Shown: positions 17,058-24,508, counted from the first letter of the stretch. The stretch is DNA of 52,671 bases from CAZLDI01 sp964558415 (GCA_964558415.1 CAZLDI010000019.1:1-52671), one strand, 5' to 3'. Numbers and translations are program-made. Notes: generated by a model from the letters alone, not told the origin.

Positions 17058-17262
17058 CCCTCGCCAGATTGAACGCTTCGGTCCCTGTTCTTGAGCGCCA
17101 CGCAATCAAACTGGCGGTGCCCATCTCGCCGGACGCCCAACGCGCACGGTGCCGGCGCCGCCGGGGAAAGCGAAAAAATCGCCAGCACCCAATCAAACGC
17201 CGAACGTAACCCCCGCCGCCCAATCAAACGCCACACACGAAATCAGCATTGATTGAACGTCG
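17058..17262 (-). repeat. Dispersed intergenic repeat, copy 1
   Basis: Read on the minus strand, this segment aligns along its length with 39563-39760. TTTGATTG boxes lie at 17228-17221, 17197-17190 and 17110-17103. A TCAATCAATGCTGAT block starts at 17256 and a TTCAATC box starts at 17074. Spacings from box to box are 28, 31, 87 and 36 bases, against 28, 31, 86 and 38 in copy 2. The first 45 bases match copy 2 at 39 positions. No open frame is conserved. Confidence 0.85.
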
Positions 17263-17335
17263 AATCGGCTCCCCAACGCTCCCAATCCGCCTAAACCAAG
17301 ACCGGTCCCCCCACCCGGTGCCCCCCTTGCCCCCC

Positions 17336-17398
17336 TGTCAACTGTCAACTATCAACTGTGCCCTGTCCTCTGTCCCCTGGCCCCTTGACCCTCTGCCC
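17336..17398. repeat. Heptanucleotide tandem repeat tract 2
   Basis: Nine consecutive 7-bp units: TGTCAAC twice, TATCAAC, TGTGCCC, TGTCCTC, TGTCCCC, TGGCCCC, TTGACCC, TCTGCCC. The phase is exact across the tract while the unit drifts from TCAAC to TCCCC. It ends 33 bases before the acyl-CoA dehydrogenase start. Confidence 0.75.
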
Positions 17399-17431
17399 CC
17401 TGGCACCCACCATTATTCCCAGGAGGTCCAC

Positions 17432-18712
17432 ATGACAACCGACATCGGCATCCCTGAAGACATCCGCGACTTCGTGAAGGCCGCCTCTACCGGCCTCCTT
17501 CAATTCGTCGATGCTGAGGTCCTCCCCATGGAGCAGCAGATGGGCGCCCTCCTGACCGACGAGCGCCGCTTCTTCGACGAGCGCGGAAAGGCCGTCGACG
17601 AGGTCATGGACGCCCGCCGCACAGTCCGGATGAAGTCCGCCCAGGCCGGCTACTACGGCATGTTCGCCCCAGAGGCCGTTGGCGGCGGTGGTATCGGCGT
17701 CCGCGCCATGGTATTCGTCGAAGAGGCGATGTACCGCAAGTACGGCCCCGGCCGCCCGCTCATCACCTGGGCCAAGGGCTTCCTGAGCCAGCCCACCATC
17801 GCCTCCTTCGTAGACGGCCCGTCGCACATGCTCGTCTCCGTCTCAGAGAGCGTGCGGAAAGACCTCCTCCCGGCGATCGCTAACGGTGAGAAGACCGTCT
17901 GCTTTGCCCTCAGCGAGGCAGACGCCGGCTCCGACGTCTGGGGCCTCAAGACCAAAGCGCGGCGCGACGGCGACGATTGGGTGATCAACGGCAGCAAGCA
18001 GTGGATCACCAACTCCCCGTACGCCGACTACGCGGTCGTCTTCGCCGTCACGAACGAGGAGATGATGAAGGACCGCAAGGGCGGCATCAGCGCCTTCTTC
18101 GTCGAGACGACCGCCCCCGGCTACTCCTTCGACGGCGTGTTGCCCGTAATGGGCCATATCGGCGGTGACTGTGGCTCCATGAGCTTCGATAACGTCCGCG
18201 TGCCGGCGGACCGGCTGGTGGGCGCGCAAGACCAGGGCTTCCAGATAGCTATGTTCGGCATCTCGGAGGGCCGCACCTCCATCAGCGCCAACTGCATCGG
18301 CATGTGCGAGTACGCCCTCGACCGCTCCCTGGAATACGCCCAGCAGCGCATGAGCTTCGGCCAGCCGATATCAGAGTACCAGGCGATCCAGTTCATGCTC
18401 GCAGACATGGCGATTGACATCTACACGATGAAGTACATGACGCTCCAGACCGCCGCTCTCATCGAGACCTTTCCGCAGACCGGTCGCCTGCCTGTCAAGG
18501 AGATATCCATCACCAAGGCGTACGCCGTCGAGAAGACGCAGGACTGCTACGACCGCGCGATCCAGGTCCACGGCGGCGTCGGCCTCACGAACGAAGTCTC
18601 GCTGAACGAAGGCTTCCGCATCGCCCGCACCCTCCGCATCCCCGACGGCACCGGCGAGATCCAGCGCCGCACCATCGCCCGCCAGATGCTCCGCGGCGAC
18701 ACCGCCTTCTAG
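17432..18712 (+). CDS. Acyl-CoA dehydrogenase
   Basis: This 426-residue flavoprotein oxidises an acyl-CoA to the enoyl-CoA and passes electrons to ETF. The start at 17432 is fixed by an AGGAGG site seven bases upstream. An N-terminal helical domain leads to CFALSEADAGSD (signature 1, FAD contact, about residue 152) and WVINGSKQWITNS. The C-terminal domain shows the region YQAIQFMLADMAIDIY and the second signature QVHGGVGLTNEVSLNEGFR ... TLRIPDGTGEIQR. The catalytic Glu position and the acyl chain specificity cannot be fixed without alignment. It stands between hisA and hisF without functional link to histidine synthesis. Confidence 0.9.
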   Translation: MTTDIGIPEDIRDFVKAASTGLLQFVDAEVLPMEQQMGALLTDERRFFDERGKAVDEVMDARRTVRMKSAQAGYYGMFAPEAVGGGGIGVRAMVFVEEAMYRKYGPGRPLITWAKGFLSQPTIASFVDGPSHMLVSVSESVRKDLLPAIANGEKTVCFALSEADAGSDVWGLKTKARRDGDDWVINGSKQWITNSPYADYAVVFAVTNEEMMKDRKGGISAFFVETTAPGYSFDGVLPVMGHIGGDCGSMSFDNVRVPADRLVGAQDQGFQIAMFGISEGRTSISANCIGMCEYALDRSLEYAQQRMSFGQPISEYQAIQFMLADMAIDIYTMKYMTLQTAALIETFPQTGRLPVKEISITKAYAVEKTQDCYDRAIQVHGGVGLTNEVSLNEGFRIARTLRIPDGTGEIQRRTIARQMLRGDTAF

Positions 18713-18830
18713 AGCGACTTGGCCGCTGCTGGTGATGCGCGGGGCAGCCACATCCAGAGGGAACGAACCGTCTGTAACTCATGACCACCCACTGCCCACT
18801 TACCTGCTAATCCCTTACGATGTACGTAAC

Positions 18831-19595
18831 ATGCTCACCAAACGCATCATCCCCTGCTTCGATGTCGCCGATGGGCGCGTCGTAAAGGGCATCCGTTTCC
18901 TCAACCTGCGCGACGCCGGCGATCCCGTTGAGCTCGCCGCGGCCTATGACGCCGAAGGCGCCGATGAGCTCGTCTTCCTCGACATACGCGCCTCCCCTGA
19001 GCGCCGCGACACCGCCATCGACATGGTTCGCTCCATCGCCGACCAGGTGTTCATCCCGTTCACAGTCGGTGGCGGCATCCGCGGCTGCGAGGACGTTCGG
19101 CAGATGCTGGAGTCCGGCGCTGACAAAGTCGCGATTAACACCGCCGCCGTCGAGGACCCCAACCTTGTGCAAGAAGCGGCCCACCGCTTCGGCTCACAGT
19201 GCATCGTCGTCGCGATCGATGCGAAGCGCGCCAACGGCGGCTGGCAGGTGCATACCTACGGCGGCGTCGACGGCGGCATTGCTGTGGAGCTTGACGCCGT
19301 TGAGTGGGCCGTCCGCTGCGTGGAGTTGGGCGCCGGTGAGATTCTGATCACCGGCATGGACGCCGATGGCACTCAGGACGGCTATGACCTGGAGCTCACT
19401 CGCGCTGTCTCGGAGGCTGTATCCGTCCCCGTCATCGCCTCCGGGGGCGCCGGCAAGCCCGAGCATCTGTACGACGCTTTAACGGAAGGCAAGGCGGACG
19501 CCGCGCTCGCTGCCAGCATCTTCCACTTCGGCACCCACCGCATTCGTGAAGTGAAAGATCATCTCGCCTCCCGCGGCATCCCCGTACGGCTATAA
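18831..19595 (+). CDS. hisF: Imidazole glycerol phosphate synthase, cyclase subunit HisF
   Basis: HisF uses ammonia from HisH to close the imidazole ring, giving IGP and AICAR. The 254-residue barrel is complete. MLTKRIIPCFDVADGRVVKG holds catalytic Asp 11, VVAIDAKR holds the second catalytic Asp (about 130), and GGGIR and SGGAGKPEHL bind phosphate. I chose the ATG at 18831 because homologues start exactly here. The open frame continues upstream into non-homologous sequence. hisI follows after 51 bases. Confidence 0.96.
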   Translation: MLTKRIIPCFDVADGRVVKGIRFLNLRDAGDPVELAAAYDAEGADELVFLDIRASPERRDTAIDMVRSIADQVFIPFTVGGGIRGCEDVRQMLESGADKVAINTAAVEDPNLVQEAAHRFGSQCIVVAIDAKRANGGWQVHTYGGVDGGIAVELDAVEWAVRCVELGAGEILITGMDADGTQDGYDLELTRAVSEAVSVPVIASGGAGKPEHLYDALTEGKADAALAASIFHFGTHRIREVKDHLASRGIPVRL

Positions 19596-19646
19596 GGCCG
19601 CGGACCCGCCCCGGCCAGCAACCCGACCACACGAAAGGGACCCCCA

Positions 19647-19988
19647 ATGGCACTCAAATTCGACGCCACCGGCCTCGTACCGGCCATCATTCAGGACGAT
19701 CGCACCGGCGACGTCCTCACCCTCTTCTACATGAACGACGACGCTGTCCGTAAGACCGTCGAGACCGGTCAGGTCTGGCGCTACAGTCGGCAGCACCAGC
19801 AACTGATGCTAAAGGGCGCCACCTCCGGCGACTACCTCAACGTCCGCCGCGTCCTCTTTGACTGCGATGCGGACGCCCTGGTAGTTCGCGTAGTCCCCAC
19901 CGGCGCAGCCTGCCACACGGGAGAAGCGACATGCTTCTTCCGCGAAATCACACAGGGGACTACAGACGACGACATCGTGGCGGTGTAG
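19647..19988 (+). CDS. hisI: Phosphoribosyl-AMP cyclohydrolase HisI
   Basis: HisI opens the purine ring of PR-AMP, the third step of histidine synthesis. The 113-residue protein has the family order: GLVPAIIQDDRTGDVLTLFYMNDDA at the N-terminus, then KGATSGDYLNV, the magnesium-binding DCDAD (about residues 72-76), and the zinc cysteines in ACHTGEATCF (about 90-99). The block usually read as SRSRQ-LWHKGETSG is changed to YSRQHQQLMLKGATSG, so the protein is somewhat divergent. A ribosome-binding site AAAGGGA precedes the ATG. It is not fused to HisE. Confidence 0.88.
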   Translation: MALKFDATGLVPAIIQDDRTGDVLTLFYMNDDAVRKTVETGQVWRYSRQHQQLMLKGATSGDYLNVRRVLFDCDADALVVRVVPTGAACHTGEATCFFREITQGTTDDDIVAV

Positions 19989-20024
19989 CCCCGGGATCAG
20001 TTGACGCGGGCTGCACTAGGCTTC

Positions 20025-20936
20025 TCAGGCCTCCACGGATGGCGCCGCCGCTGGTGGCACTACCCCGCTTTCCTCCGCCGCCAGCACCTCCTTCAGCGCC
20101 CGCAGCGCCACCTCCACTTGCGCGTCGTCGGGTTGGCGCGTGGTCAGCGCCTGTAGCGCCAGGTTGGGCCACATCAGCGCCCGCGTGATCGGGCTCGACT
20201 CGAACGCCCCGCCCAGGCGGATCACTTCGTATGAGATCGCCGCAATCACGGGTATAAGGACGATCCTCGAGGCAACTCGCAACCACAACTCGGGATCGCC
20301 CACCGTCGCGAATACGAAGACGCTGACCACCACAACAGTCAGCAAGAAGCTCGTCCCACAGCGTACGTGCGCCGTCGGATGCCGCTGCACGAACTGTGGC
20401 TCCAGCGGATCGCCGTTTTCCAAGGCGTGTATGCTCTTGTGCTCTGCCCCATGGTAGGCGTAGACGCGCCTCACGTCCGGCATCAGGCCGATCAGGCCCA
20501 CATAGCCGATCACGGCTCCCAGGCGGATCCCACCTTCGACAATCACCACAAGCAGGTCATTGCCGATCCGTTCCTCCAACCAGTCCGCAATGAGCAGCGG
20601 CCCGGCAAAGAAGACGACGCTGACGAGGACGAGGGACAGGATGGCTACCGCCCAGATCGGGCCCGACCCGACATCTTCGCGCTCTTCCCCCAGGGCTACG
20701 TTCGAAGAGAACATCAGGGCCCTCAGTCCTAGCGCCAGGGTCTCCCACATCACCACGGCGCCGCGAACTAGCGGTATGCGCCGGACGGCGGCTGAGTAGA
20801 CGCCACCCAGCGGCTCCGATCTCACGATGATCTCTCCATCGGGCTTGCGGCATGCTATCGCCATACTGCGAGGCCCCCGTATCATCACGCCCTCGATCAG
20901 CGCCTGTCCGCCGTAGTATATTCGCCGTTCAGACAT
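20025..20936 (-). CDS. DUF1385 family membrane protein
   Basis: The 303-residue protein starts MSERRIYYGGQALIEGVMIRGP, the hallmark N-terminus of the DUF1385 family. Three to five hydrophobic helices follow (around residues 95-130, 150-165, 200-225). The central segment RRVYAYHGAEHKSIHALENG is the most conserved stretch of the family and carries histidines that could bind metal. The function is unknown. The family commonly neighbours rpmE, as it does here. The ribosomal-protein terminator lies just upstream of its start, so it is probably transcribed separately. Confidence 0.88.
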   Translation of the reverse strand: MSERRIYYGGQALIEGVMIRGPRSMAIACRKPDGEIIVRSEPLGGVYSAAVRRIPLVRGAVVMWETLALGLRALMFSSNVALGEEREDVGSGPIWAVAILSLVLVSVVFFAGPLLIADWLEERIGNDLLVVIVEGGIRLGAVIGYVGLIGLMPDVRRVYAYHGAEHKSIHALENGDPLEPQFVQRHPTAHVRCGTSFLLTVVVVSVFVFATVGDPELWLRVASRIVLIPVIAAISYEVIRLGGAFESSPITRALMWPNLALQALTTRQPDDAQVEVALRALKEVLAAEESGVVPPAAAPSVEA

Positions 20937-20948
20937 TCTCACATGAAA

Positions 20949-20980
20949 ATCGGGCCGAGATCCGTGATCCCCGGCCCGAT
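20949..20980 (-). terminator. Terminator of the rplU-rpmA-rpmE operon
   Basis: On the minus strand, ATCGGGCCG pairs perfectly with CGGCCCGAT across a 14-base loop, followed by a short T-run. It lies 28 bases after the rpmE stop. Confidence 0.8.
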
Positions 20981-21007
20981 CTCTTGCTCAATCCTGCCGC
21001 AACGCGC

Positions 21008-21211
21008 CTACTTCATTCCATAGCGGCGCTTGAAGCGCTCCACACGCCCCGCCGTGTCGACAATGCGGTGCTCTCCTGTGAAGAAGGGGTGGCAATTGCT
21101 GCACACCTCTACGCGCAGTTGTGGCTTTGTCGCCCGCGTCTCCCAATCCGTCCCGCATGAGGAACAGTGCACCGTTGCCTGGACGTATTCGGGATGTATC
21201 TCAGTCTTCAC
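21008..21211 (-). CDS. rpmE: 50S ribosomal protein L31, zinc-binding type
   Basis: L31 binds the central protuberance of the large subunit and contacts the small subunit. The 67-residue protein starts MKTEIHPEYV and keeps the zinc ligands (CSSCG ... CSNCHPFFTG), so it is the C+ paralogue rather than the zinc-independent form made under zinc limitation. It ends in RFKRRYGMK. It follows rpmA by nine bases in the rplU operon. Confidence 0.95.
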   Translation of the reverse strand: MKTEIHPEYVQATVHCSSCGTDWETRATKPQLRVEVCSNCHPFFTGEHRIVDTAGRVERFKRRYGMK

Positions 21212-21220
21212 AATGGTCTC

Positions 21221-21481
21221 CTATTGCGCGGGCAGGACGCTGACCTTCTTGCGTCCTTCTTTGTTGTACGGCGCGAACTTCACCTTTCCCTCAACAAGGG
21301 CGTAGATCGTGTGGTCCCGGCCCATCCCTACGTTGACGCCCATGTGAACTCGCGTGCCCCTTTGCCGCACGATAATCGTACCCGGTAGCACCAGTTCACC
21401 GTCGTAGCGCTTGACCCCGAGCCGCTTACCGTGGGAGTCCCGGCCGTTCTTGGCACTGCCACCGCTTTTCTTGTGTGCCAT
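21221..21481 (-). CDS. rpmA: 50S ribosomal protein L27
   Basis: L27 reaches into the peptidyl-transferase centre. The 86-residue protein begins MAHKKSGGSAKNGRDSHGKRLGVK with no N-terminal cleavage sequence of the Firmicutes type. It continues with the conserved VLPGTIIVRQRGTRVHMGVNVGMGRDHTIYAL. It starts two bases after the rplU stop and is translated from the same transcript. Confidence 0.96.
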   Translation of the reverse strand: MAHKKSGGSAKNGRDSHGKRLGVKRYDGELVLPGTIIVRQRGTRVHMGVNVGMGRDHTIYALVEGKVKFAPYNKEGRKKVSVLPAQ

Positions 21482-21483
21482 AT

Positions 21484-22116
21484 CTAGCCCTCTACGCCGC
21501 CTTCAGCCGGTACCGCGCCTGTACCCTCCTGGGTCGCCTTGGTCCGCCGACGAGGCGCCTTCGGCGCTGCCTTAGTGCCCACCTTCCGAACGGCCCTTGT
21601 TGGCTTCGCTGTCGCCTTTACGGGCGCTGCGTCCGCAGTCACTGCCTTGCGACTGGCTCGCTTGGGCTTGGCCGCGACCTCGGCGGGCGGTGCCGCTGCT
21701 TCCACGGGCGCCCCAGTGGCTTCAGCGACTGTCTTCGTGGCGGCCTTTGCGCGCTTCCTGGCGACGGGCTTTGACTCGCCCTTTGTAGCGGCTGGTTCTT
21801 CCCCGGCCGTCAGTATCTCGCGTATCGCCAGCCGGGTATAGCCCTGGCGGTGGCCACGCCGCCGGCGGTAGCGGGTCTTGTTCTTGTACTTGAAGACGAG
21901 GATCTTTTTGTCCCGCCCGTGCTCCAGCACCTCCGCCAGGACACGCGCGCCGTCTACGGTCGGTGTGCCGACTTGAACATCACCGTTTCGGACCAACAGC
22001 AAGACATCAGCCATCTCGACGGTGGTGCCTGGTTCGGCCGCCAGCAGGTCGACGTCCAGGAGCTGACTCGGCTCCACGCGGTACTGCCTGCCACCGCTTC
22101 GTACGATTGCGTAAAT
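21484..22116 (-). CDS. rplU: 50S ribosomal protein L21 with long basic C-terminal tail, apparent ATT start
   Basis: The first roughly 100 residues are a normal L21 (YAIVRSGGRQYRVEPSQLLDV ... KIRVFKYKNKTRYRRRRGHRQGYTRL-like), which binds 23S rRNA. L21 normally starts MYAIV. Here the codon at that place is ATT, preceded at the right distance by GGAGGAG (GGAGG, five bases, ATT). An in-frame TTG four codons upstream would overlap this ribosome-binding site and has none of its own. The remaining 110 residues form an Ala/Lys/Pro/Arg-rich, low-complexity tail resembling histone H1-like tails, far beyond the usual length of about 103 residues. rpmA follows after two bases. Confidence 0.9.
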   Translation of the reverse strand: MYAIVRSGGRQYRVEPSQLLDVDLLAAEPGTTVEMADVLLLVRNGDVQVGTPTVDGARVLAEVLEHGRDKKILVFKYKNKTRYRRRRGHRQGYTRLAIREILTAGEEPAATKGESKPVARKRAKAATKTVAEATGAPVEAAAPPAEVAAKPKRASRKAVTADAAPVKATAKPTRAVRKVGTKAAPKAPRRRTKATQEGTGAVPAEGGVEG

Positions 22117-22135
22117 GGTCTCCTCCAACAAACAG

Positions 22136-22180
22136 CCAGCCGCGCGCATGCTGCGACTGGCGATATCCCCTTTTCCGGGG
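22136..22180 (-). promoter_or_regulatory. Structured leader of the rplU operon
   Basis: Between the predicted transcription start (about 22185) and the ribosome-binding site, the minus-strand RNA can form a short CCCC/GGGG hairpin (22167-22180). It can also form an 8-bp stem CCAGTCGC/GCGGCTGG with one G-U pair (22136-22160). This could be an autoregulatory r-protein leader. That role is inferred only. Confidence 0.4.
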
Positions 22181-22191
22181 CCCAAGCGCTA

Positions 22192-22220
22192 ATTCTACGT
22201 CTGCGGCGTGTCTGTGTAAA
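22192..22220 (-). promoter_or_regulatory. Putative rplU operon promoter
   Basis: TTTACA (22220-22215) and TAGAAT (22197-22192) lie 17 bases apart on the minus strand, giving a leader of about 69 bases before the ATT start. Confidence 0.6.
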
Positions 22221-22226
22221 GCCGAA

Positions 22227-24188
22227 TTAGCCGGGTTCGGAATCGCTACGGGATTGCGCTTCCCAGGCGAGGCCCGGTTTCGGTGGCGTCACCGGCTTCT
22301 GGGGCTCACTCTCCCCGTGCGGTGCAGAGGGCTCCTCCGGCTTAGTCTCCGGCGTCGGCGGCTCCGGCTTCTTGCCAGTCAACAGCGCCGAGAGCGCCTC
22401 CCCCTCGATCGTCTCTTCCTCCAGCAACGTGGCGACGATCGAGTCAAGCATCTGACGGTTCTCGTTCAGCACCTTCTTAGCTGTCTGGTACGCCTTGTCG
22501 ATGATCTGGCGCACCTCCTCGTCGATCTCCTCGGCAACCTTCTCGCTATAGTTGCGCTGCTCGGAGATCTCACGGCCCAGGAATACGAGCTCCTCTTTGC
22601 GCCCGAAGGTGCGTGGCCCAAGGCGCTCGCTCATGCCCCAGTGCGTGACCATCTGGCGTGCCAGCCGCGTCGCCTTCTCCAGATCGTCGGAGGGACCGGT
22701 GGTGCTTTCGCCGAAGACCATCTCCTCTGCGGCCATGCCGGCGAAACTGGCGGATAGCCGGTCCACAAGCTGGCTACGGGAGTAGAAGTGCCGGTCTTCT
22801 TCGGGCAGGAAGCGCGTGAAGCCGCCGGCCATCCCGCGCGCGATGATGCTGATCTTAAAGGGCGGGTCCGCGTTCGGGAGCATGAAGCCCACCAGGGCGT
22901 GCCCGGCCTCGTGGTAGGCCGTAATCTCGCGTTCTTTCTGGCTGATGACTCTGCTGCGGCGCTCCGGGCCTGCGATGACGCGGTCCACCGCTTCGTTGAA
23001 CTCAGGCATCATGATCTTCTTCTTGCCGCGCCTCGCAGCAAGAATCGCGCCTTCGTTGATTAAGTTCGCCAGATCCGCGCCGGAGAACCCGGGAGTTTGC
23101 TTCGCCAGCACCTCCAGATTCACCTCGCCGTCCAGCGGCTTGCCCTTCGCGTGCACTTCCAGGATCGCCTTGCGTCCCTTGATGTCAGGCTGGTCAAGCA
23201 CCACTTGCCGATCGAAGCGACCCGGCCGCAGCAGCGCCGGGTCCAGAATGTCCGGCCGGTTCGTGGCGGCCACTACGATAACGTTCGTGTTGGTGTCGAA
23301 CCCGTCCATCTCCACCAGTATCTGGTTCAGCGTCTGCTCCCGCTCGTCGTGGCTGCCGCCCAGGCCCGCCCCGCGGTGCCTGCCCACAGCGTCGATCTCA
23401 TCTATGAAGATGATGCACGGCGAGTTTCGCTTTGCCTGCTCGAATAGGTCGCGGACCCTGGACGCGCCCACACCGACGAACATCTCCACGAACTCAGAGC
23501 CACTGATTGAGAAGAACGGTACGCCGGCCTCGCCGGCAACCGCTTTTGCCAGCAAAGTCTTACCTGTGCCGGGAGGGCCCACCAGCAGCACGCCCTTGGG
23601 AATTCGCGCGCCCAGAGCCGCGAACTTCTCCGGGTACTTCAGGAACTCCACCACTTCCTTCAACTCTTCCTTCGCCTCTTCCACCCCCGCTACGTCCAGA
23701 AACGTCACGCTGGGGCGGCTGCCGCTGAACATCCGCGCTTTGCTCTTGCCGAAATTGAGCGCCTGGTTGTTGGACCCTTGCGCCTGTCTCAGGAAGAAGA
23801 ACACGATCGCCAGGATGAATACGATGGGAAGGAAGTTGATCAACAGCCCCAGGTAGTTCCCCCACTGGCTTGGCTTCTTGATCTCGTACGGCGGCCAGTC
23901 CTCAGGCTCAATCCCGGCATCCTGGAAGATCGTCCGGAGATTGTCGAACTGCTCCATCTCGGTCTTGAAGGTCACCTGGTTCGGGTCGTTGATCAGCGTG
24001 TAGGTGATCTCGCGCTTGTTTACTTCTACCTTCTCAACGTGCAAGCCCTGCGCCTCATTGATGAACTCGGTCAGGGCCACTTCTTCCTTGCCCTCGCTAT
24101 CCTTGTAGAAAACCGCCAATACGATGGCGACGATGGCGACAAGGATAAGAAGGTAGATGAAGCTGTTTCTCAGCCAGCGTCCGTACAT
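22227..24188 (-). CDS. ftsH: ATP-dependent zinc metalloprotease FtsH
   Basis: FtsH degrades misfolded membrane proteins and short-lived regulators. The 653-residue protein has two N-terminal membrane helices (about 8-27 and 113-135) around an external domain. The AAA+ module follows with Walker A GPPGTGKT (about 208), Walker B IIFIDEIDAVG, pore loop FVEMFVGVGASR and the SRH arginines. The M41 protease domain carries HEAGH (about residue 430) and the third zinc ligand in STTGPSDDLEKAT. The Pro/Glu-rich tail is disordered. A ribosome-binding site AGAGGTGA and an extended -10 promoter lie upstream. Confidence 0.97.
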   Translation of the reverse strand: MYGRWLRNSFIYLLILVAIVAIVLAVFYKDSEGKEEVALTEFINEAQGLHVEKVEVNKREITYTLINDPNQVTFKTEMEQFDNLRTIFQDAGIEPEDWPPYEIKKPSQWGNYLGLLINFLPIVFILAIVFFFLRQAQGSNNQALNFGKSKARMFSGSRPSVTFLDVAGVEEAKEELKEVVEFLKYPEKFAALGARIPKGVLLVGPPGTGKTLLAKAVAGEAGVPFFSISGSEFVEMFVGVGASRVRDLFEQAKRNSPCIIFIDEIDAVGRHRGAGLGGSHDEREQTLNQILVEMDGFDTNTNVIVVAATNRPDILDPALLRPGRFDRQVVLDQPDIKGRKAILEVHAKGKPLDGEVNLEVLAKQTPGFSGADLANLINEGAILAARRGKKKIMMPEFNEAVDRVIAGPERRSRVISQKEREITAYHEAGHALVGFMLPNADPPFKISIIARGMAGGFTRFLPEEDRHFYSRSQLVDRLSASFAGMAAEEMVFGESTTGPSDDLEKATRLARQMVTHWGMSERLGPRTFGRKEELVFLGREISEQRNYSEKVAEEIDEEVRQIIDKAYQTAKKVLNENRQMLDSIVATLLEEETIEGEALSALLTGKKPEPPTPETKPEEPSAPHGESEPQKPVTPPKPGLAWEAQSRSDSEPG

Positions 24189-24214
24189 ATCACCTCTGCC
24201 CTAAGATAAGTTGA

Positions 24215-24233
24215 GGTAGGCTCGCCGCCTACC
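24215..24233 (-). promoter_or_regulatory. Hairpin in the ftsH leader
   Basis: GGTAGGC and GCCTACC form a perfect 7-bp stem with a 5-base loop, between the predicted ftsH transcription start and its ribosome-binding site. No known riboswitch class is recognised. Confidence 0.4.
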
Positions 24234-24247
24234 CACAAAGCTGTGCC

Positions 24248-24256
24248 ATTATACCA
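24248..24256 (-). promoter_or_regulatory. Putative ftsH promoter (extended -10)
   Basis: TGGTATAAT on the minus strand combines a consensus TATAAT with an extended TGn element. No matching -35 box is seen. The leader would be about 52 bases. Confidence 0.55.
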
Positions 24257-24322
24257 CGCCCAGAGTCCCGCGCCCTTATATACAGGGACGGCTCCGCGCG
24301 CGCCGCAGTTACACATACTGGA

Positions 24323-24508
24323 CTATTCTTCGGAAGCCAGCTTCCCGGACTGCGCCCAATTCTCCTTCGGGACATCCTCAAAGATCACGATCGTCGCGTC
24401 CGGCGTCGTGTGCGCGATGTTGACCATTGCGTCGGTGATCACGCGCGCCAGCTCCTTCTTCTGCGCTACCGTGCGGCCGGGCCACATCTCCACCCTGACG
24501 ATTGGCAT
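24323..24508 (-). CDS. 4-oxalocrotonate tautomerase family protein
   Basis: The 61-residue protein begins MPIVRVEMWPGRT. After removal of Met, Pro 1 would be the catalytic base of the tautomerase superfamily. Arg 11 of the classical enzyme has a counterpart in GRT, and the body (KKELARVITDAMVNIAHTTPDATIVIFEDVPKENW) fits the beta-alpha-beta fold. Such enzymes act as oligomers on enol/keto substrates in aromatic degradation, but no degradation genes are nearby and the substrate is unknown. A strong site GGGAGGAGG precedes the start. The gene lies upstream of ftsH on the same strand, with a separate promoter for each. Confidence 0.85.
   Translation of the reverse strand: MPIVRVEMWPGRTVAQKKELARVITDAMVNIAHTTPDATIVIFEDVPKENWAQSGKLASEE

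Larger units (their letters stand above)
16652..17431. other. 780-bp non-coding region, C-rich on the plus strand
   Basis: No credible gene is present. The plus strand is markedly rich in C and poor in G over most of the span, with runs such as CCCCCC and CCACCCCCGC. It holds two 7-bp tandem repeat tracts and copy 1 of a dispersed repeat, listed separately. Short open frames here consist of Pro/Arg/Ser-rich translations and lack ribosome-binding sites. Confidence 0.7.

Noticed and set aside
17018..17209. 63-codon frame starting GTG in the C-rich gap
   Set aside because: It overlaps the dispersed repeat, lacks a ribosome-binding site and is not conserved in the second copy of the element.
16948..17398. 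CRISPR array
   Set aside because: The repeats are 7-bp tandem units without spacers, and no cas genes apart from an isolated Cas4-like nuclease 11 kb away are present.
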